Shown: positions 1 through 9,428 of the stretch, piece by piece
Numbering within the stretch: position 1 is the first letter of the stretch
Layout: each line of letters starts with the position of its first letter
NCBI RefSeq assembly: GCF_000507145.1
Contig: NZ_AYTO01000005.1
Location: 1 to 59,755, forward strand
Source of the DNA: Bacillus tequilensis KCTC 13622
GTDB taxonomy: Bacteria > Bacillota > Bacilli > Bacillales > Bacillaceae
DNA: 59,755 nucleotides
Reading direction: 5' to 3'
The notes under the pieces: model-generated
The model's database searches: none
Seen by the model: the letters and a program-made list of their open reading frames with translations, nothing else
What the model was told of the DNA's origin: nothing
Translations under genes and position numbers: made by a program

Positions 1-32
1 TACAGGGGAATTGATATTTTAAGGGAAAAATA

Positions 33-92
33 AAGGCTGTCGAGATTTTCTCGACAGCCTGAGTTCCGCATATAACGGAACTCTTTTTCTGA
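33..92. terminator. Two back-to-back terminator hairpins downstream of maeN
   Basis: A perfect 12-bp stem (34-45 with 49-60) followed on the minus strand by a T-rich run suits termination of maeN. A second 8-bp stem (61-68 with 76-83) followed by TTTTT on the plus strand could serve a gene entering from the left. Termination is inferred from structure only. Confidence 0.75.
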
Positions 93-1439
93 TTATGAAG
101 TGAAAAAACGAAGCAGAACTGTCGCACAAATGACGGTGCCTGCACCGCCGAGGCGGGTGGAAATTTGAGCGAACGGCATAAGGCCCATTCTTCCGGATGC
201 TGATAAAATCGCAACATCACCAGTTCCGCCAAGACCGCTGTGGCAGCAGGTAACGATTGCGGATTCAACAGGGTACATGTTCATCAGCTTGCCCACAAAA
301 TATCCAGAAGCAATCATCGCGACAACAACTGAAATACAAATGACGACAAACGGGATAGAGATCACAGACGCTACGTCATCCAACGGAATAAAGAGGATGC
401 CGAGGCCGACCATCAGCGGCCATGTAAAGCTAGAAGAAATAAACTTATAAAGCTGGTAAGCGCCATCCTCCATTTTTTTCGGAAGAATATTCGCATACTT
501 GACAGCCGCCGCTGAAATAATCATTAAGATCGCGCCCGGAATGAAAATGAATTTCTCCAATAACCCGCCGAAAATAAAGAATGTACAAGCGAGCAGCACA
601 CCGGCTCCCATCAGTTTAAAATCAATTTTTGCTTCGGCTTCTTTTTGATTGAAAATCTCATTTGCTTTTTTAGATTTGACGAGACGTCCGTTCCCGTTTA
701 GATCTGGACGCTTATCGCCAAGCTTTTTCATTAAGGCGGCACAGATGATTGCAAAAACGTTTCCGATAATAGCGGCAGGGACCAACTGTGATACAAACAC
801 ATCAGCGGATGAACCGAGGATTTGTGAATACGCAATTGAGAGCGGCAAAATTCCTTCGCCTATTCCCCCGGCAATAATCGGAACAACAACAAAGAAAAAG
901 GAATCGTAAGCATTGTAGCCAAAAATAAATCCGACAAGGATGCCGGCCGCAACGGCTGCGATCGTTCCGGCAACCAGCGGAACGAACATTCTGATAAATC
1001 CCTGTATTAAAACAATTCTGTTCATTCCAAGGATACTTCCCACAACAAGACAAGCAATATAGAAATAAAGGAAGTTAGACGTTTTCATCAAGTTGGTTAC
1101 AGCGTCTAAAGATGTTGAATTCAGCACATTGTAAAAGACTAAAAATGAAGGAACAAACAACGATAAAATAGCTGGGCCGCCAATATCCTTCAATATTGGA
1201 ATGCGCTGGCCGATGTCCCCAAGAAACACACCCAGAATCATGATGATGGCAAAACCGCCAAGCATATTTGCGGGCAGTTTATTGTAATAGGCTGCAAGAA
1301 TAATAATAATAGCCAACACTGTGTATAATGGCAGAGGAATCACACCGATCTCCCAGGACCATATTTTTTGAAACGGATTTTTCTCCTGTGTGACTTTTTG
1401 CTCAGGTGAAATTGCCCCCTTTTTTGGAATTGCTCCCAT
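93..1439 (-). CDS. maeN: Na+/malate symporter MaeN (2-hydroxycarboxylate transporter family)
   Basis: Membrane symporter that takes up malate with Na+. The 448-residue protein has about 12 hydrophobic segments and the family loop 'CCHSGLGGTGDVAILS' near residue 395. It belongs to the CitS/CitN 2-hydroxycarboxylate family and agrees closely with B. subtilis MaeN as remembered. The longer frame begins five codons upstream, but the GGGGGTG ribosome binding site is correctly spaced only for the ATG at 1439, so that start was chosen. The sensor-regulator pair malK-malR lies directly upstream on the same strand. MalR is known to activate maeN on malate. A cre-like site sits over the promoter, which suggests carbon catabolite control as well. 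Confidence 0.95.
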   Translation of the reverse strand: MGAIPKKGAISPEQKVTQEKNPFQKIWSWEIGVIPLPLYTVLAIIIILAAYYNKLPANMLGGFAIIMILGVFLGDIGQRIPILKDIGGPAILSLFVPSFLVFYNVLNSTSLDAVTNLMKTSNFLYFYIACLVVGSILGMNRIVLIQGFIRMFVPLVAGTIAAVAAGILVGFIFGYNAYDSFFFVVVPIIAGGIGEGILPLSIAYSQILGSSADVFVSQLVPAAIIGNVFAIICAALMKKLGDKRPDLNGNGRLVKSKKANEIFNQKEAEAKIDFKLMGAGVLLACTFFIFGGLLEKFIFIPGAILMIISAAAVKYANILPKKMEDGAYQLYKFISSSFTWPLMVGLGILFIPLDDVASVISIPFVVICISVVVAMIASGYFVGKLMNMYPVESAIVTCCHSGLGGTGDVAILSASGRMGLMPFAQISTRLGGAGTVICATVLLRFFTS

Positions 1440-1476
1440 GTCATACACCCCCATGTATTGTTTGTTACAGTCTACA

Positions 1477-1540
1477 AGAAAGCGTTAACATATTATAGTT
1501 TTTTAATTTAAAAAACTAATAAACAATTAAATTAATAGGG
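1477..1540 (-). promoter_or_regulatory. maeN promoter, cre-like site and A/T-rich MalR operator region
   Basis: On the minus strand TATAAT (1492-1497) lies upstream of maeN with a poor -35 (ATTAGT, 1515-1520), as expected of an activator-dependent promoter. Just downstream, 1477-1490 reads TGTTAACGCTTTCT, close to the CcpA consensus TGWNANCGNTNWCA except at the last base. The very A/T-rich stretch 1500-1540 is the likely MalR binding region. Both factor assignments are inference from motif and position. Confidence 0.5.
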
Positions 1541-1903
1541 TCATTTGGATTAGGAGAATCTCCCCGAGAAGCGTCTTCCCGGGAGGAATATTTTATCGTT
1601 TTTCTTTAATATAAGGCACGCCATTTGCTTTCGGCATCTGTGCGTCCGATAAAGCCGTTCAAAACGAAAACGTTAATACACATTTGGCTTGTCTTTAAAA
1701 AGAGGGAGCAGTGGACTGATGGTGCTTAAGCAGTGCTCCAATCGGCTGCCCCGAATACAAGCGCTGCATGTATGATAAAACCTTGCCCGGAGATGGCAGA
1801 GTGCGTAAAATCAAGTGCAATCGCAGAGGCATACACACACCGCCGCCGAGACATAGCTTTTCACCAATAGAATCAATTATTATCTTGGCAAGAGATGTAA
1901 TAG
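1541..1903. other. Intergenic stretch between maeN regulatory region and malR terminator
   Basis: No convincing gene. It holds a GC-rich hairpin-prone patch at 1559-1585 and runs of degenerate sequence. A plus-strand frame beginning at 1768 runs through the malR terminator into antisense malR and has no ribosome binding site, so it is not called. Confidence 0.6.
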
Positions 1904-1941
1904 AAAAAAATGCACTGCTCGGAGTGAACAGTGCATTTTTT
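1904..1941 (-). terminator. malR terminator
   Basis: A 7-bp stem (1911-1917 with 1929-1935), extended by A/T pairs, is followed on the minus strand by seven Ts, immediately after the malR stop. It is A-rich on the other side, so it could work in both directions. Confidence 0.8.
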
Positions 1942-2648
1942 TATAAATATTGCTTAATTCCGTTAAGGTTTCCTGTGTTGACGTTGTATTGAAATACCGG
2001 TCTTCCGATTGTTCCGTACGCCATTTCCACATTCAGAACTTGAATATCTTCAAGAAATTTTAAATACTTTCTTATGGATACTTGAGAGATTTCTGTATGC
2101 TTTGCCAAGTCTTCTGTTGTAAAAGAGTCATTTTCAAACGACTGGATACTGGACCAAATCAGCTTCAGCGTGCTTTTTGTCAGGCCTTTAGGAAGCTGCA
2201 CCTTTTCTGTCGCTTCTTTCTTTTGAAAAAGCTCGGCGTCCAGCTCTTTTTGGCTCATGTTGCGATGGGTTGAGTAGACCTTTTGTTTTCGTCTGTAATC
2301 AGACAGGGCAGTTTGGAAACGTTCGAATTCAAACGGTTTGATTAAATAATCAACAGCTCCGTAACGAAGTGTTTTCTTGATTACGTCCAGCTCGCTGGCC
2401 GCTGAGATGACAATGACGTCAACCGCTTCATTTTGGGCTCTCAATTCCGTCAGCAGTTCCAGCCCGTTTTTCCCCGGCATGTAAATATCGAGCAAAATGA
2501 GGTCGATGTGATGCTCTCCTAAAATATGCAGAGCGCTTTGAAAGGAAGAGGCAATGCCTTTCAGCTGAAAGCCATCTATTTGGCTTAAGTATCGTTTATT
2601 TAATTCACCCACCATGGGGTCGTCTTCAACTATTAGTACATTAATCAT
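1941..2648 (-). CDS. malR: Malate response regulator MalR (YufM), CitB-type
   Basis: Cytoplasmic DNA-binding response regulator of the MalK-MalR system. The receiver domain (residues 1-120) shows the acidic pair E8-D9-D10, the phosphoacceptor D54 in '[10 protein letters not shown]' and K104 near 'YLIKPF'. A C-terminal winged-helix region (about 165-235) carries the helix-turn-helix '[20 protein letters not shown]'. The ATG at 2648 follows AAGGAGGAAAAT and gives 235 residues. It overlaps the end of malK by 8 bp, implying translational coupling. Known targets in B. subtilis are malate uptake and malic enzyme genes, and maeN lies next downstream. Confidence 0.95.
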   Translation of the reverse strand: MINVLIVEDDPMVGELNKRYLSQIDGFQLKGIASSFQSALHILGEHHIDLILLDIYMPGKNGLELLTELRAQNEAVDVIVISAASELDVIKKTLRYGAVDYLIKPFEFERFQTALSDYRRKQKVYSTHRNMSQKELDAELFQKKEATEKVQLPKGLTKSTLKLIWSSIQSFENDSFTTEDLAKHTEISQVSIRKYLKFLEDIQVLNVEMAYGTIGRPVFQYNVNTGNLNGIKQYL

Positions 2649-4242
2649 GATTTTCCTCCTTCGGTTCGTACGGGACACGAAGACTGAATGTCGTTCCTTC
2701 ATTCTCTTCGCTTGTGAGGATCATTTGACCCTTTAAATTTTCGATGCTTTGCTGTGTAAAATAAAGGCCGAATCCCCGGTTTTTGCCCTTCGTTGAATAG
2801 CCTTGTTCAAACACCTTGGCTTGATCTTCCTCCGACATGCCGGCTCCGGTATCGGTAATTTCAATATCCAGTATGCCGCTATGAAAACGCATGGACATGG
2901 TGATTTGTTTTTTCGGCATATTGGCAACGGCATCCAAGGCATTGTTGATCAGATTTCCGATAATGGTAATGAGTTCATGAATGACTGAAGGGTCTGCCGC
3001 ATTTGGGATGACACCGCTGCATTCAATATCAAGATTTGCGCCCTGCTCCCGTATGAAGCTCTGCTTTCCGAGCAGAAAACCGGCCAGTACGGAGCTTTTG
3101 ACATCATTTATAATCTCGCTTGTTTCTGATTTTTGCTGAATCGCAATGTCTTTAATATACTCTCCAAGATCGTCATACTCTTTCAGCTGGACGAGACCTA
3201 ATATCACATGCAGTTTGTTCATAAATTCATGAGACTGCGCTCTCAGTGCGTTTGCATACATTTTAACACCGGAAAGCTGTTCAGCTAAATGTTTTACCTC
3301 GGTTTTGTCCCGGAATGTCGCAATTGCTCCGACAGTTTGTCCTTTTAGATGGATGGGAACTTCGTTAAATACCAGCTCTAATCCGTTAATGCGGACATCT
3401 CTGTCTTGAAGCGGTTTTTTTGTCTCGATGACCTTTTTTAAGCGGCTTTTCGGCAAGATGTCATTGACATCCTGATCAACGGGATTTGTGTTGATGCCCA
3501 TTTTCACGAATAGTCGCTTTGCTTCCGCGTTGGCAAGCTTGATTTTTCCGTGTTCATCAACAGCGAGAATTCCTTCCTTCGTTGATTCCAGCATCGCGCT
3601 GCGTTCTTCAAGAAGAGTCGCAATTTCATAAGGCTCAAGTCCGTACATGATATTTTTCACCGTACGGGCGACGATAACAGCTCCGATTACACCGACGAAA
3701 ATGCTGACGCAGATAATAAAGTAGAGCGGACGTAAGCTATGGCTGATCACTTCATCAATTTCATTTACGGTGATGCCGACAGCGACCGCCCCGACCTGTT
3801 TTCCATTCTTCGCGTAGACAGGAACGAATGCTCTCTGCGATTTTCCGAGCGTGCCGGAGGCAGTGCTGATGTGGACATGCCCTTTTAATACTTCGGATTC
3901 ATCACCGCCCCTGAATTTTTTTCCGATTTTGTTCGGGTCAGGATGTGTTTTGCGAATGCCGTTCATATCTATGACAACAACAAATTCCGTACCGGTGATT
4001 TTCTGAACCCGCTTTGTGTAGCTTTGCAGTTCCTTCTGGTTTGTTCCGCTTTCCAAAGCAGAGGCTGTTATCGGCGCTTCGGCTACCATTTCAGCAGTTT
4101 GCAGCGCTGTGGCCTTTTCCTGATCTCTAATTCGTTTAGTGGTTTGGGCACCGACTGTAAAAAATGTAATGAGCAGTGCGATTAACACAACGATACAAAC
4201 AAATATGGTGAGTCTGGTTTGCAGTTTCAATGTTTTTTTCAT
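2641..4242 (-). CDS. malK: Malate sensor histidine kinase MalK (YufL), CitA/DcuS type
   Basis: Membrane sensor kinase of 533 residues. It has a TM segment at about 10-30, an extracytoplasmic PAS-like sensor domain (about 40-170), a second TM (about 172-195), a cytoplasmic PAS domain (about 215-320), and a kinase core. The core has the phosphoacceptor histidine in '[14 protein letters not shown]' near residue 340, N box '[10 protein letters not shown]', G1 'DTGAGMS' and G2 'GFGLYF'. This arrangement is typical of CitA-family dicarboxylate sensors. It phosphorylates MalR, encoded with an 8-bp overlap downstream. Malate as ligand is known for the B. subtilis ortholog; nothing in the sequence contradicts it. 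Confidence 0.95.
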   Translation of the reverse strand: MKKTLKLQTRLTIFVCIVVLIALLITFFTVGAQTTKRIRDQEKATALQTAEMVAEAPITASALESGTNQKELQSYTKRVQKITGTEFVVVIDMNGIRKTHPDPNKIGKKFRGGDESEVLKGHVHISTASGTLGKSQRAFVPVYAKNGKQVGAVAVGITVNEIDEVISHSLRPLYFIICVSIFVGVIGAVIVARTVKNIMYGLEPYEIATLLEERSAMLESTKEGILAVDEHGKIKLANAEAKRLFVKMGINTNPVDQDVNDILPKSRLKKVIETKKPLQDRDVRINGLELVFNEVPIHLKGQTVGAIATFRDKTEVKHLAEQLSGVKMYANALRAQSHEFMNKLHVILGLVQLKEYDDLGEYIKDIAIQQKSETSEIINDVKSSVLAGFLLGKQSFIREQGANLDIECSGVIPNAADPSVIHELITIIGNLINNALDAVANMPKKQITMSMRFHSGILDIEITDTGAGMSEEDQAKVFEQGYSTKGKNRGFGLYFTQQSIENLKGQMILTSEENEGTTFSLRVPYEPKEENHD

Positions 4243-4419
4243 CGTAAACTTCCTTATGTTTTATGATTCCTGCGTACTACTTTACCCTCAAAATGCTGCT
4301 TTGTGAAGATTTGGGACCGTAATTCGTAAAAAGGAGAAAAAATGGAATAATTTATCTTGTCAATGTGTTTTAAGTCCTCCATAATAAATGAGGTAGATTA
4401 TAGAAAGGGACTTTTTTAT

Positions 4420-4977
4420 ATGAAAAATACTTATTTGACAGGATACTTTCCTCTGATTGCGATCCTGCTTTTTAGTTCGTCTTTATCCATTTCAACTTCA
4501 CTTTATGCAATGAAGATGCTGTCCTCATTTGGAATGTATGATGGAATGCTCGATTATTTTTCAGAGAAAGGGATCAGGCTTGCGTTATTTGCGGCCTTTG
4601 CACTTTTATATTTCATGGTTCTGTCCGCTCTGAAATTAATTGCGAATACCGTGACTGAGCTGTCGTTGCTGTTTTTTGCCAATGATCCGGAAGGGAACAA
4701 TCTGAAAAAAATCAGAATGGGTTCCATGATTTATTTAGGCGGCGGGATTTTATCCTTTGTGCTCTTGCACAATATCGTCTGGATTGTGATCTGGTTTGCG
4801 GTCGTCACGCTCGCTTACTTTGTGTTTATCGTATACCGGATTTATTCGACGCTTTCTCTTATGTCATTAGTCGGCTTCATTCTATTGGAACTGCTGTTTT
4901 GGTTTACCTTTGTTATCGGTATTCTGTTCATATTTATCAAGCTTTATAATAGCATAATGGCTAGCTTACCTGTGTAA
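4420..4977 (+). CDS. yufK: Polytopic membrane protein YufK, function unknown
   Basis: 185-residue integral membrane protein with five or six hydrophobic segments and short charged loops such as 'NDPEGNNLKKIRMGS'. No enzyme or transporter signature is visible. The frame is open 21 codons further upstream, but GAAAGGGA lies 9 nt before the ATG at 4420 and the extension is not hydrophobic, so the shorter form is used. It is divergent from malK and convergent with yuxK, and ends in a shared terminator, so it looks monocistronic. Function is not known to me. Confidence 0.85.
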   Translation: MKNTYLTGYFPLIAILLFSSSLSISTSLYAMKMLSSFGMYDGMLDYFSEKGIRLALFAAFALLYFMVLSALKLIANTVTELSLLFFANDPEGNNLKKIRMGSMIYLGGGILSFVLLHNIVWIVIWFAVVTLAYFVFIVYRIYSTLSLMSLVGFILLELLFWFTFVIGILFIFIKLYNSIMASLPV

Positions 4978-4991
4978 GCTAGCCATTTTTT
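4957..4991. terminator. Bidirectional terminator between yufK and yuxK
   Basis: A 12-bp perfect stem (4957-4968 with 4975-4986) with a T run on the plus side overlaps the last codons of yufK. It sits between convergent genes. Confidence 0.85.
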
Positions 4992-4994
4992 CGT

Positions 4995-5408
4995 TTATGG
5001 TAAAAACCTTTTTTGAATAGAAGGAGAGGGGAGCATGCATTCATTTTTTTTGCCGAACCACTTATAGCGGTTTTTGGCAATGAAAGAATAGACCATATCT
5101 CTGACAGGCTTCGGCACAGCGAAAAACAGGACGGAAAGCCGCCACGGGCCCCGCAGATGCCTGAAAACCTTAATAGCTGCAGTTGACTTTGTGTACACTT
5201 GACCGTCTTCAATAAAGACAAAGCTGTCAAACTGATCAGTCGGGAGCCCGCTTTTTTTCAGCAGGCCCTGTCCTGTTTCCGACTGCAGCGATGTAAAAGA
5301 GATCAATCCTTCTGGATCACGTGTAATGATAAATTGCACGGCGCCATTGCATAAATTGCACACACCGTCAAAGAGCAAAACGCGATTTGGAATGTGTTCT
5401 GGTGCCAC
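4995..5408 (-). CDS. yuxK: DCC-family thiol-disulfide oxidoreductase-like protein YuxK
   Basis: 137-residue small protein with the defining DCC-family motif 'DGVCNLCNGAVQFI' at about residues 14-27, whose CxxC pair could be redox active. A second conserved stretch is 'FRHLRGPWRL'. The start is GTG at 5408, eight bases after a strong AGGAGGGG site. It ends at the bidirectional terminator with yufK, and pbpD lies 18 nt upstream on the same strand, so the two are probably cotranscribed. The family has no firmly assigned substrate. Confidence 0.85.
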   Translation of the reverse strand: MAPEHIPNRVLLFDGVCNLCNGAVQFIITRDPEGLISFTSLQSETGQGLLKKSGLPTDQFDSFVFIEDGQVYTKSTAAIKVFRHLRGPWRLSVLFFAVPKPVRDMVYSFIAKNRYKWFGKKNECMLPSPSIQKRFLP

Positions 5409-5426
5409 CAGATCCCCTCCTATCTT

Positions 5427-7301
5427 TTAATAAGCCGCTTGCAGCGTTCCTTTCCAGATCGAAAGCTGAGGGCTGATACTGTGAAGATATTCAACGCTGC
5501 TCGGTGTATCTTTTCCGACCCAAACCCCCATTGTATACGTATCTGTCAGGCCGACAAACCACATATCGTGATAATCATTTGATGTTCCTGTTTTCCCGCC
5601 GATGTAAGGCGCTTTAAAATAGGCTTTTTTCCCTGTTCCGCTTTTCACAACGGAAGACATCAGTTTTTTCAGCTGCATGTTCGTGCGGACACTGAATATT
5701 TGAGTCGGCTGATCATTCCATTTATAAATCGTTTTTCCTTTAAGGTCTGTCACCTTTGTAATCGCATGGCTCGGCGTATAACTTCCGCTGTTGCCGAATG
5801 TCGTATAGGCCTTTGTCATCTCAAGAGGCGTCATGCCGTTTGTAAATCCGCCAAGGGCCGCCGGGAGAAGATAGTCGCTGTTGACAAGTTTGGCAAAATG
5901 ATACGGCTCAATATAACTGAATGCTTTTTGGATGCCGACACGGTCCAGCATTCTGATGGCTGGTGTATTATATGAATTTTTAAAGGCCGTATCGACCGTT
6001 ACTGTGCCGTACGTGCGGTTATTATAGTTTTGCGGACAGTAATCTTTGCTGCAAAACTTGCTGGCATCAATAGTGCTGCTTGTTGTCGCGCCGGTTTGTT
6101 CAATATAAGGGCCGTAATCAAGTAGCGGCTTAATGGATGACCCCGGCTGTCTGTATGCCTGGTAGGCGCGGTTAAAGTCATATTTTTGATAGTTTTTCCC
6201 GCCGGATAGAGCGATGATTTGATGCGTCTGGTGATTGATCACAGCCGCTCCGCCCTGTACGTCCGCATACGGGAGCTTGGAATTCATTTGTGACACAACT
6301 TGATTTTGCATGTACGGATCAAGTGCGGTATAAATTTTCACGCCGTCTTTCGTTAGCGTGCTGACTCTTGCGGACAGCTCGTTTTCGATCTTTTCTTTTT
6401 GTTTTCCTGATGCTTTTTGAAGACGTTTATCATAGCCTTCTGATTCAGACACCAGCTGAGTGAATTCATCATTGACATATGAAACGTAGTCTGGATATTT
6501 GTCTTCTTTCTTTTCAACATCCAGTTTGATTTTTTGTTTGACGGCTTTTTTCAGCTCTTTATCCGTAATGACCCCGGCATCTTTTAACCCTTTAAGCAAA
6601 CGTTCTTGACGGCTTTTCGTGTAGTCAAAATGCTTGAGAGGATCATATAATGTAGGGTTATTAGGTATAGCGCAAATAAAAGCCATTTCTCCCGCTGTGA
6701 GAGATTTCAGCGGTTTGCTGAAATAGAATTCAGCCGCTGAACCGACGCCGTAAACGCCATTGTTGAAATAAATCGTATTTAAGTAAGCTTCAAGAATTTC
6801 ATTTTTCGTATACTTTTTCTCTAGCTGATAAGAATACGCGAGCTCAGTCAGCTTGCGGCTGAAGGAGCGTTCGTGGCTTAAATACAAGTTTCTTGAAAGC
6901 TGCTGTGTGATGGTGCTGGCACCCTGATCAATTTTCTTGTCTTTTACGTTGGAAGCGGCTGCCCGCACCATTCCCATAAAGTCAAAGCCTTTATGCTCGT
7001 AAAAATGGCGGTCCTCAGATGTTAAGAAAATCTGTTTGACTTCCTCGGGAATCTTGTCAAATGGAACGATCACGCGGTTTTCGTGATTGCTGACGATTTC
7101 CGAGACAAGGGAGCCGTCCCTGTCATACATGTAGCTGTTTTGAACAAGGCTGATATCTTCCAGATTAATATTTTTATCAAGCACCTGATCCAGAGACTTC
7201 ATTTGTTTAACTTCTTTTCCGGAAGCGATAACTGTAAATGCAAACAATGGGATTATGCAAAGGAGCAAAATCCATCCGATTATTTTTCGTAACATGGTCA
7301 C
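5427..7301 (-). CDS. pbpD: Class A penicillin-binding protein 4 (PbpD), transglycosylase/transpeptidase
   Basis: Membrane-anchored bifunctional peptidoglycan synthase of 624 residues. It has an N-terminal TM anchor (about 6-26). The glycosyltransferase domain (about 60-240) has the catalytic glutamate in 'TSEDRHFYEHKGFD' and a second motif 'QGASTITQQLSRN'. The transpeptidase domain (about 330-610) has 'PGSSIKP' (SxxK serine), 'SYNTP' (SxN) and 'GGKTGTSND' (KTG). All active-site motifs are intact. A GTG start at 7301 is eight bases after GGAG; the internal ATG two codons later is less well spaced. Cell-wall synthesis role known; non-essential in B. subtilis. Confidence 0.96.
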   Translation of the reverse strand: MTMLRKIIGWILLLCIIPLFAFTVIASGKEVKQMKSLDQVLDKNINLEDISLVQNSYMYDRDGSLVSEIVSNHENRVIVPFDKIPEEVKQIFLTSEDRHFYEHKGFDFMGMVRAAASNVKDKKIDQGASTITQQLSRNLYLSHERSFSRKLTELAYSYQLEKKYTKNEILEAYLNTIYFNNGVYGVGSAAEFYFSKPLKSLTAGEMAFICAIPNNPTLYDPLKHFDYTKSRQERLLKGLKDAGVITDKELKKAVKQKIKLDVEKKEDKYPDYVSYVNDEFTQLVSESEGYDKRLQKASGKQKEKIENELSARVSTLTKDGVKIYTALDPYMQNQVVSQMNSKLPYADVQGGAAVINHQTHQIIALSGGKNYQKYDFNRAYQAYRQPGSSIKPLLDYGPYIEQTGATTSSTIDASKFCSKDYCPQNYNNRTYGTVTVDTAFKNSYNTPAIRMLDRVGIQKAFSYIEPYHFAKLVNSDYLLPAALGGFTNGMTPLEMTKAYTTFGNSGSYTPSHAITKVTDLKGKTIYKWNDQPTQIFSVRTNMQLKKLMSSVVKSGTGKKAYFKAPYIGGKTGTSNDYHDMWFVGLTDTYTMGVWVGKDTPSSVEYLHSISPQLSIWKGTLQAAY

Positions 7302-7392
7302 TCTCTTTTCTCCTAAATTCTAGCCATATCGTACCACTCTTTTGAGTTTACGAGAAGGTTAAATTTAGAAGATTCCTCAGTTTTTCTGAGAA

Positions 7393-8571
7393 TCAGCTTG
7401 CTTTGGCATAAGAATCCTTCCGGAATTTCTGCATGACCCAAAGCATGCAGGCGCCGGCGAAAAAGAGAAACGCTGTGACATAAAAGGCGGCCGAAATGGT
7501 AAAATGGCTCGATATGACTCCGCCGAGAAGAGGCCCGAGCACGTTTCCTAAAAAGCGGAAGCTCACATTATAGCCGAGTACTTCTCCTTGAATGCTGCCG
7601 GGAGCCTGAACGCGGATCGCTGCCGTGATGCATGGCAGCAAGCCGCCCATCGCCATTCCGAATAAAAATCTGAAAACAAGGAGCACGCTTAGTGAGGACG
7701 CGAGCGCCTGCGGAATAAAAAAGAAAGACGCGGCGAGCAAAAGTCCGATTAAAATGCGGCGGTGGCCGTAGCGGTCGCCCAGATCACCCCATTTTCTAGC
7801 CAGCAGCAAACTTCCGAGTCCCGTTGCTGAAAATGCCATACCAGAGAAAAAGGCCAGATTGACAGGTCCGTGCAGCTCATTTACATATAAAGCGAGCAGC
7901 GGCTGGATACTGAAATTGCCTGTTTGAATCAGCATGGTTAACAGCATCATGACCCAAAGCGCCGGCTGGTGAAAAATATAGGAGAGCACTTCTTTTCTCG
8001 TGTAAGACGCACGTTTGGCTGACTTCTCTGCAAGAGGCTTTTCCTTAACGCCGAATAACACGAGAAGAACAGATGAGAAAATCACAAAGGATGTGATAAA
8101 AAAGGTATACGTAAAGCCGAAACGATCAGCGAGCATGCCGCCCAATAGCGGACCGAACAAGCTTCCGGACACCTGCCCCATTTGCAGCGTCCCGAGTGTT
8201 TTGCCGGCTGAACTTTTTGGAGTCTGCGCCGAGATCATCGCTAGAGATGTCGGGATGAATCCGGTTACAAGGCCCATTGCCATACGCAGAAAAAACAATT
8301 GGTATACCGATGTAACAAAGCCCATGAATAAAATGCTGAGGGCAATGCCTGTTCCGGTTGCCATAAGGATTTTCTTGTATCCGCGTTTGTCTCCGAACCG
8401 TCCCCAAAACGGGGACACCAAAAACGCCATGAGAAATGTAATGCCGAACACATAGCCGCTCCACCTTTGCACAAAGCCGTTTGAAAAAGTGCTGAGCGTC
8501 TCAATGTATAGGGAGAGAAAAGGAACGATCATCGTTGTGCTGGCAGAGACAAAAAAGTTCGCCAGCCACAC
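7393..8571 (-). CDS. yuxJ: MFS transporter YuxJ (probable drug or metabolite exporter)
   Basis: About 12 TM segments with the MFS loop 2-3 motif 'GRFGDKRGYKK' and its second-half copy 'GDLGDRYGHRR'. The overall pattern resembles the DHA1 multidrug efflux group. Substrate unknown. The conventional start is the GTG at 8571 (392 residues), but no ribosome binding site precedes it. An AGAAGGTG site about 35 nt upstream and an in-frame extension encoding 'ISIRKKNFVIV', typical of MFS N-termini, suggest the true start lies near 8604, perhaps at a non-canonical ATT. It is divergent from kapD. Confidence 0.85.
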   Translation of the reverse strand: MWLANFFVSASTTMIVPFLSLYIETLSTFSNGFVQRWSGYVFGITFLMAFLVSPFWGRFGDKRGYKKILMATGTGIALSILFMGFVTSVYQLFFLRMAMGLVTGFIPTSLAMISAQTPKSSAGKTLGTLQMGQVSGSLFGPLLGGMLADRFGFTYTFFITSFVIFSSVLLVLFGVKEKPLAEKSAKRASYTRKEVLSYIFHQPALWVMMLLTMLIQTGNFSIQPLLALYVNELHGPVNLAFFSGMAFSATGLGSLLLARKWGDLGDRYGHRRILIGLLLAASFFFIPQALASSLSVLLVFRFLFGMAMGGLLPCITAAIRVQAPGSIQGEVLGYNVSFRFLGNVLGPLLGGVISSHFTISAAFYVTAFLFFAGACMLWVMQKFRKDSYAKAS

Positions 8572-8782
8572 AATGACAAAGTTTTTTTTGCGGATAGAAA
8601 TAACATCACCTTCTTATTATTTCGGGTTCCTTACTAATTATAAAGAAACGATGCATCATTTAAAAGAAACAAAGCGGCTGGGGAAATTCATTATTTTTAG
8701 AAAATGAAGAAAGGTCGAGAGGGTGAATTGATATACTATAAAGATAGCATTTTCTGATCGGAGGAAAGGCAGGTGTAAAGAG

Positions 8783-9400
8783 GTGACGACAAACAGCATA
8801 CTCATTATTGATTTCGAATTTACGATGCCGGAAGGAAAGTACAGGCCGCAAAACTTTTTCCCTGAAATCATTGAAGCCGGAATTGTAAAGTCGGTTGATG
8901 ATGAAGTAGTTGAGACGTTTTCTAGCTATGTCAGACCGAAAAAATTTCCGAAGCTGACAAAGCGCTGCAAATCATTTTTGAAAATAACCCAAAAGCAGGT
9001 AGACGAGGGAATGAGATTCGAAGATTTCATCCGTAAACTAAACGAGCTGGACCCTGAGAAAAACAGCACGATTATTACGTGGGGAAACATGGACATGAAA
9101 GTGCTGAAGCAAAACTGTATGTTTAACCATATTTCTTTTCCTTTTAAGGGAGAAATGAGAGATTTGTCGCTTGAATACAAAAACTTTTTTGGAGACCGGA
9201 CACTGACGGGTTTATGGAAAGCTGCCGAAGAGTATGGCGATTCCGGAACCGGCACTCATCATAAAGCGCTTGATGATGCTCTAACAGCACATAAGCTTTT
9301 TAAGCTTGTTGAACAGGATAAGCAGTATCTCGAAAAACCAAAACCGCCGACAATCGGTGAAAGAATTGATTTATCCGAACTGCTCAAGCGCGCGACGTAA
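8783..9400 (+). CDS. kapD: DEDDh exonuclease-like protein KapD
   Basis: 205-residue protein of the DnaQ/DEDDh 3'-5' exonuclease superfamily. It has 'IIDFEFTMPEG' (Exo I Asp and Glu) near residues 9-14, 'TWGNMDMKVL' (Exo II Asp) near 96, and 'HHKALDDALTAHKLF' (Exo III His and Asp) near 160. All four acidic/His positions appear present, so catalysis is plausible. It was named as an inhibitor of the KinA sporulation pathway in B. subtilis; how exonuclease chemistry relates to that is unclear. The GTG start at 8783 follows a purine-rich site. It is convergent with kapB. Confidence 0.9.
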   Translation: MTTNSILIIDFEFTMPEGKYRPQNFFPEIIEAGIVKSVDDEVVETFSSYVRPKKFPKLTKRCKSFLKITQKQVDEGMRFEDFIRKLNELDPEKNSTIITWGNMDMKVLKQNCMFNHISFPFKGEMRDLSLEYKNFFGDRTLTGLWKAAEEYGDSGTGTHHKALDDALTAHKLFKLVEQDKQYLEKPKPPTIGERIDLSELLKRAT

Positions 9401-9402
9401 AA

Positions 9403-9428
9403 AACCCAATCTTTTGTCAGACTGGGTT
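9403..9428. terminator. Terminator between kapD and kapB
   Basis: Stem of about 9 bp (AACCCAATCT with AGACTGGGTT, one mismatch) between convergent genes, overlapping the kapB stop codon. Confidence 0.65.

Noticed and set aside
1559..1585. GC-rich hairpin upstream of maeN as a terminator or sRNA
   Set aside because: The stem is interrupted and the following tract is not a clean T run; no promoter of its own could be pointed out.
1768..1992. 74-codon plus-strand frame before malR
   Set aside because: No ribosome site, runs through the malR terminator into antisense malR, low complexity of function.
8015..8455. 146-codon plus-strand frame inside yuxJ
   Set aside because: Antisense shadow of a well-conserved MFS gene, no start signals.
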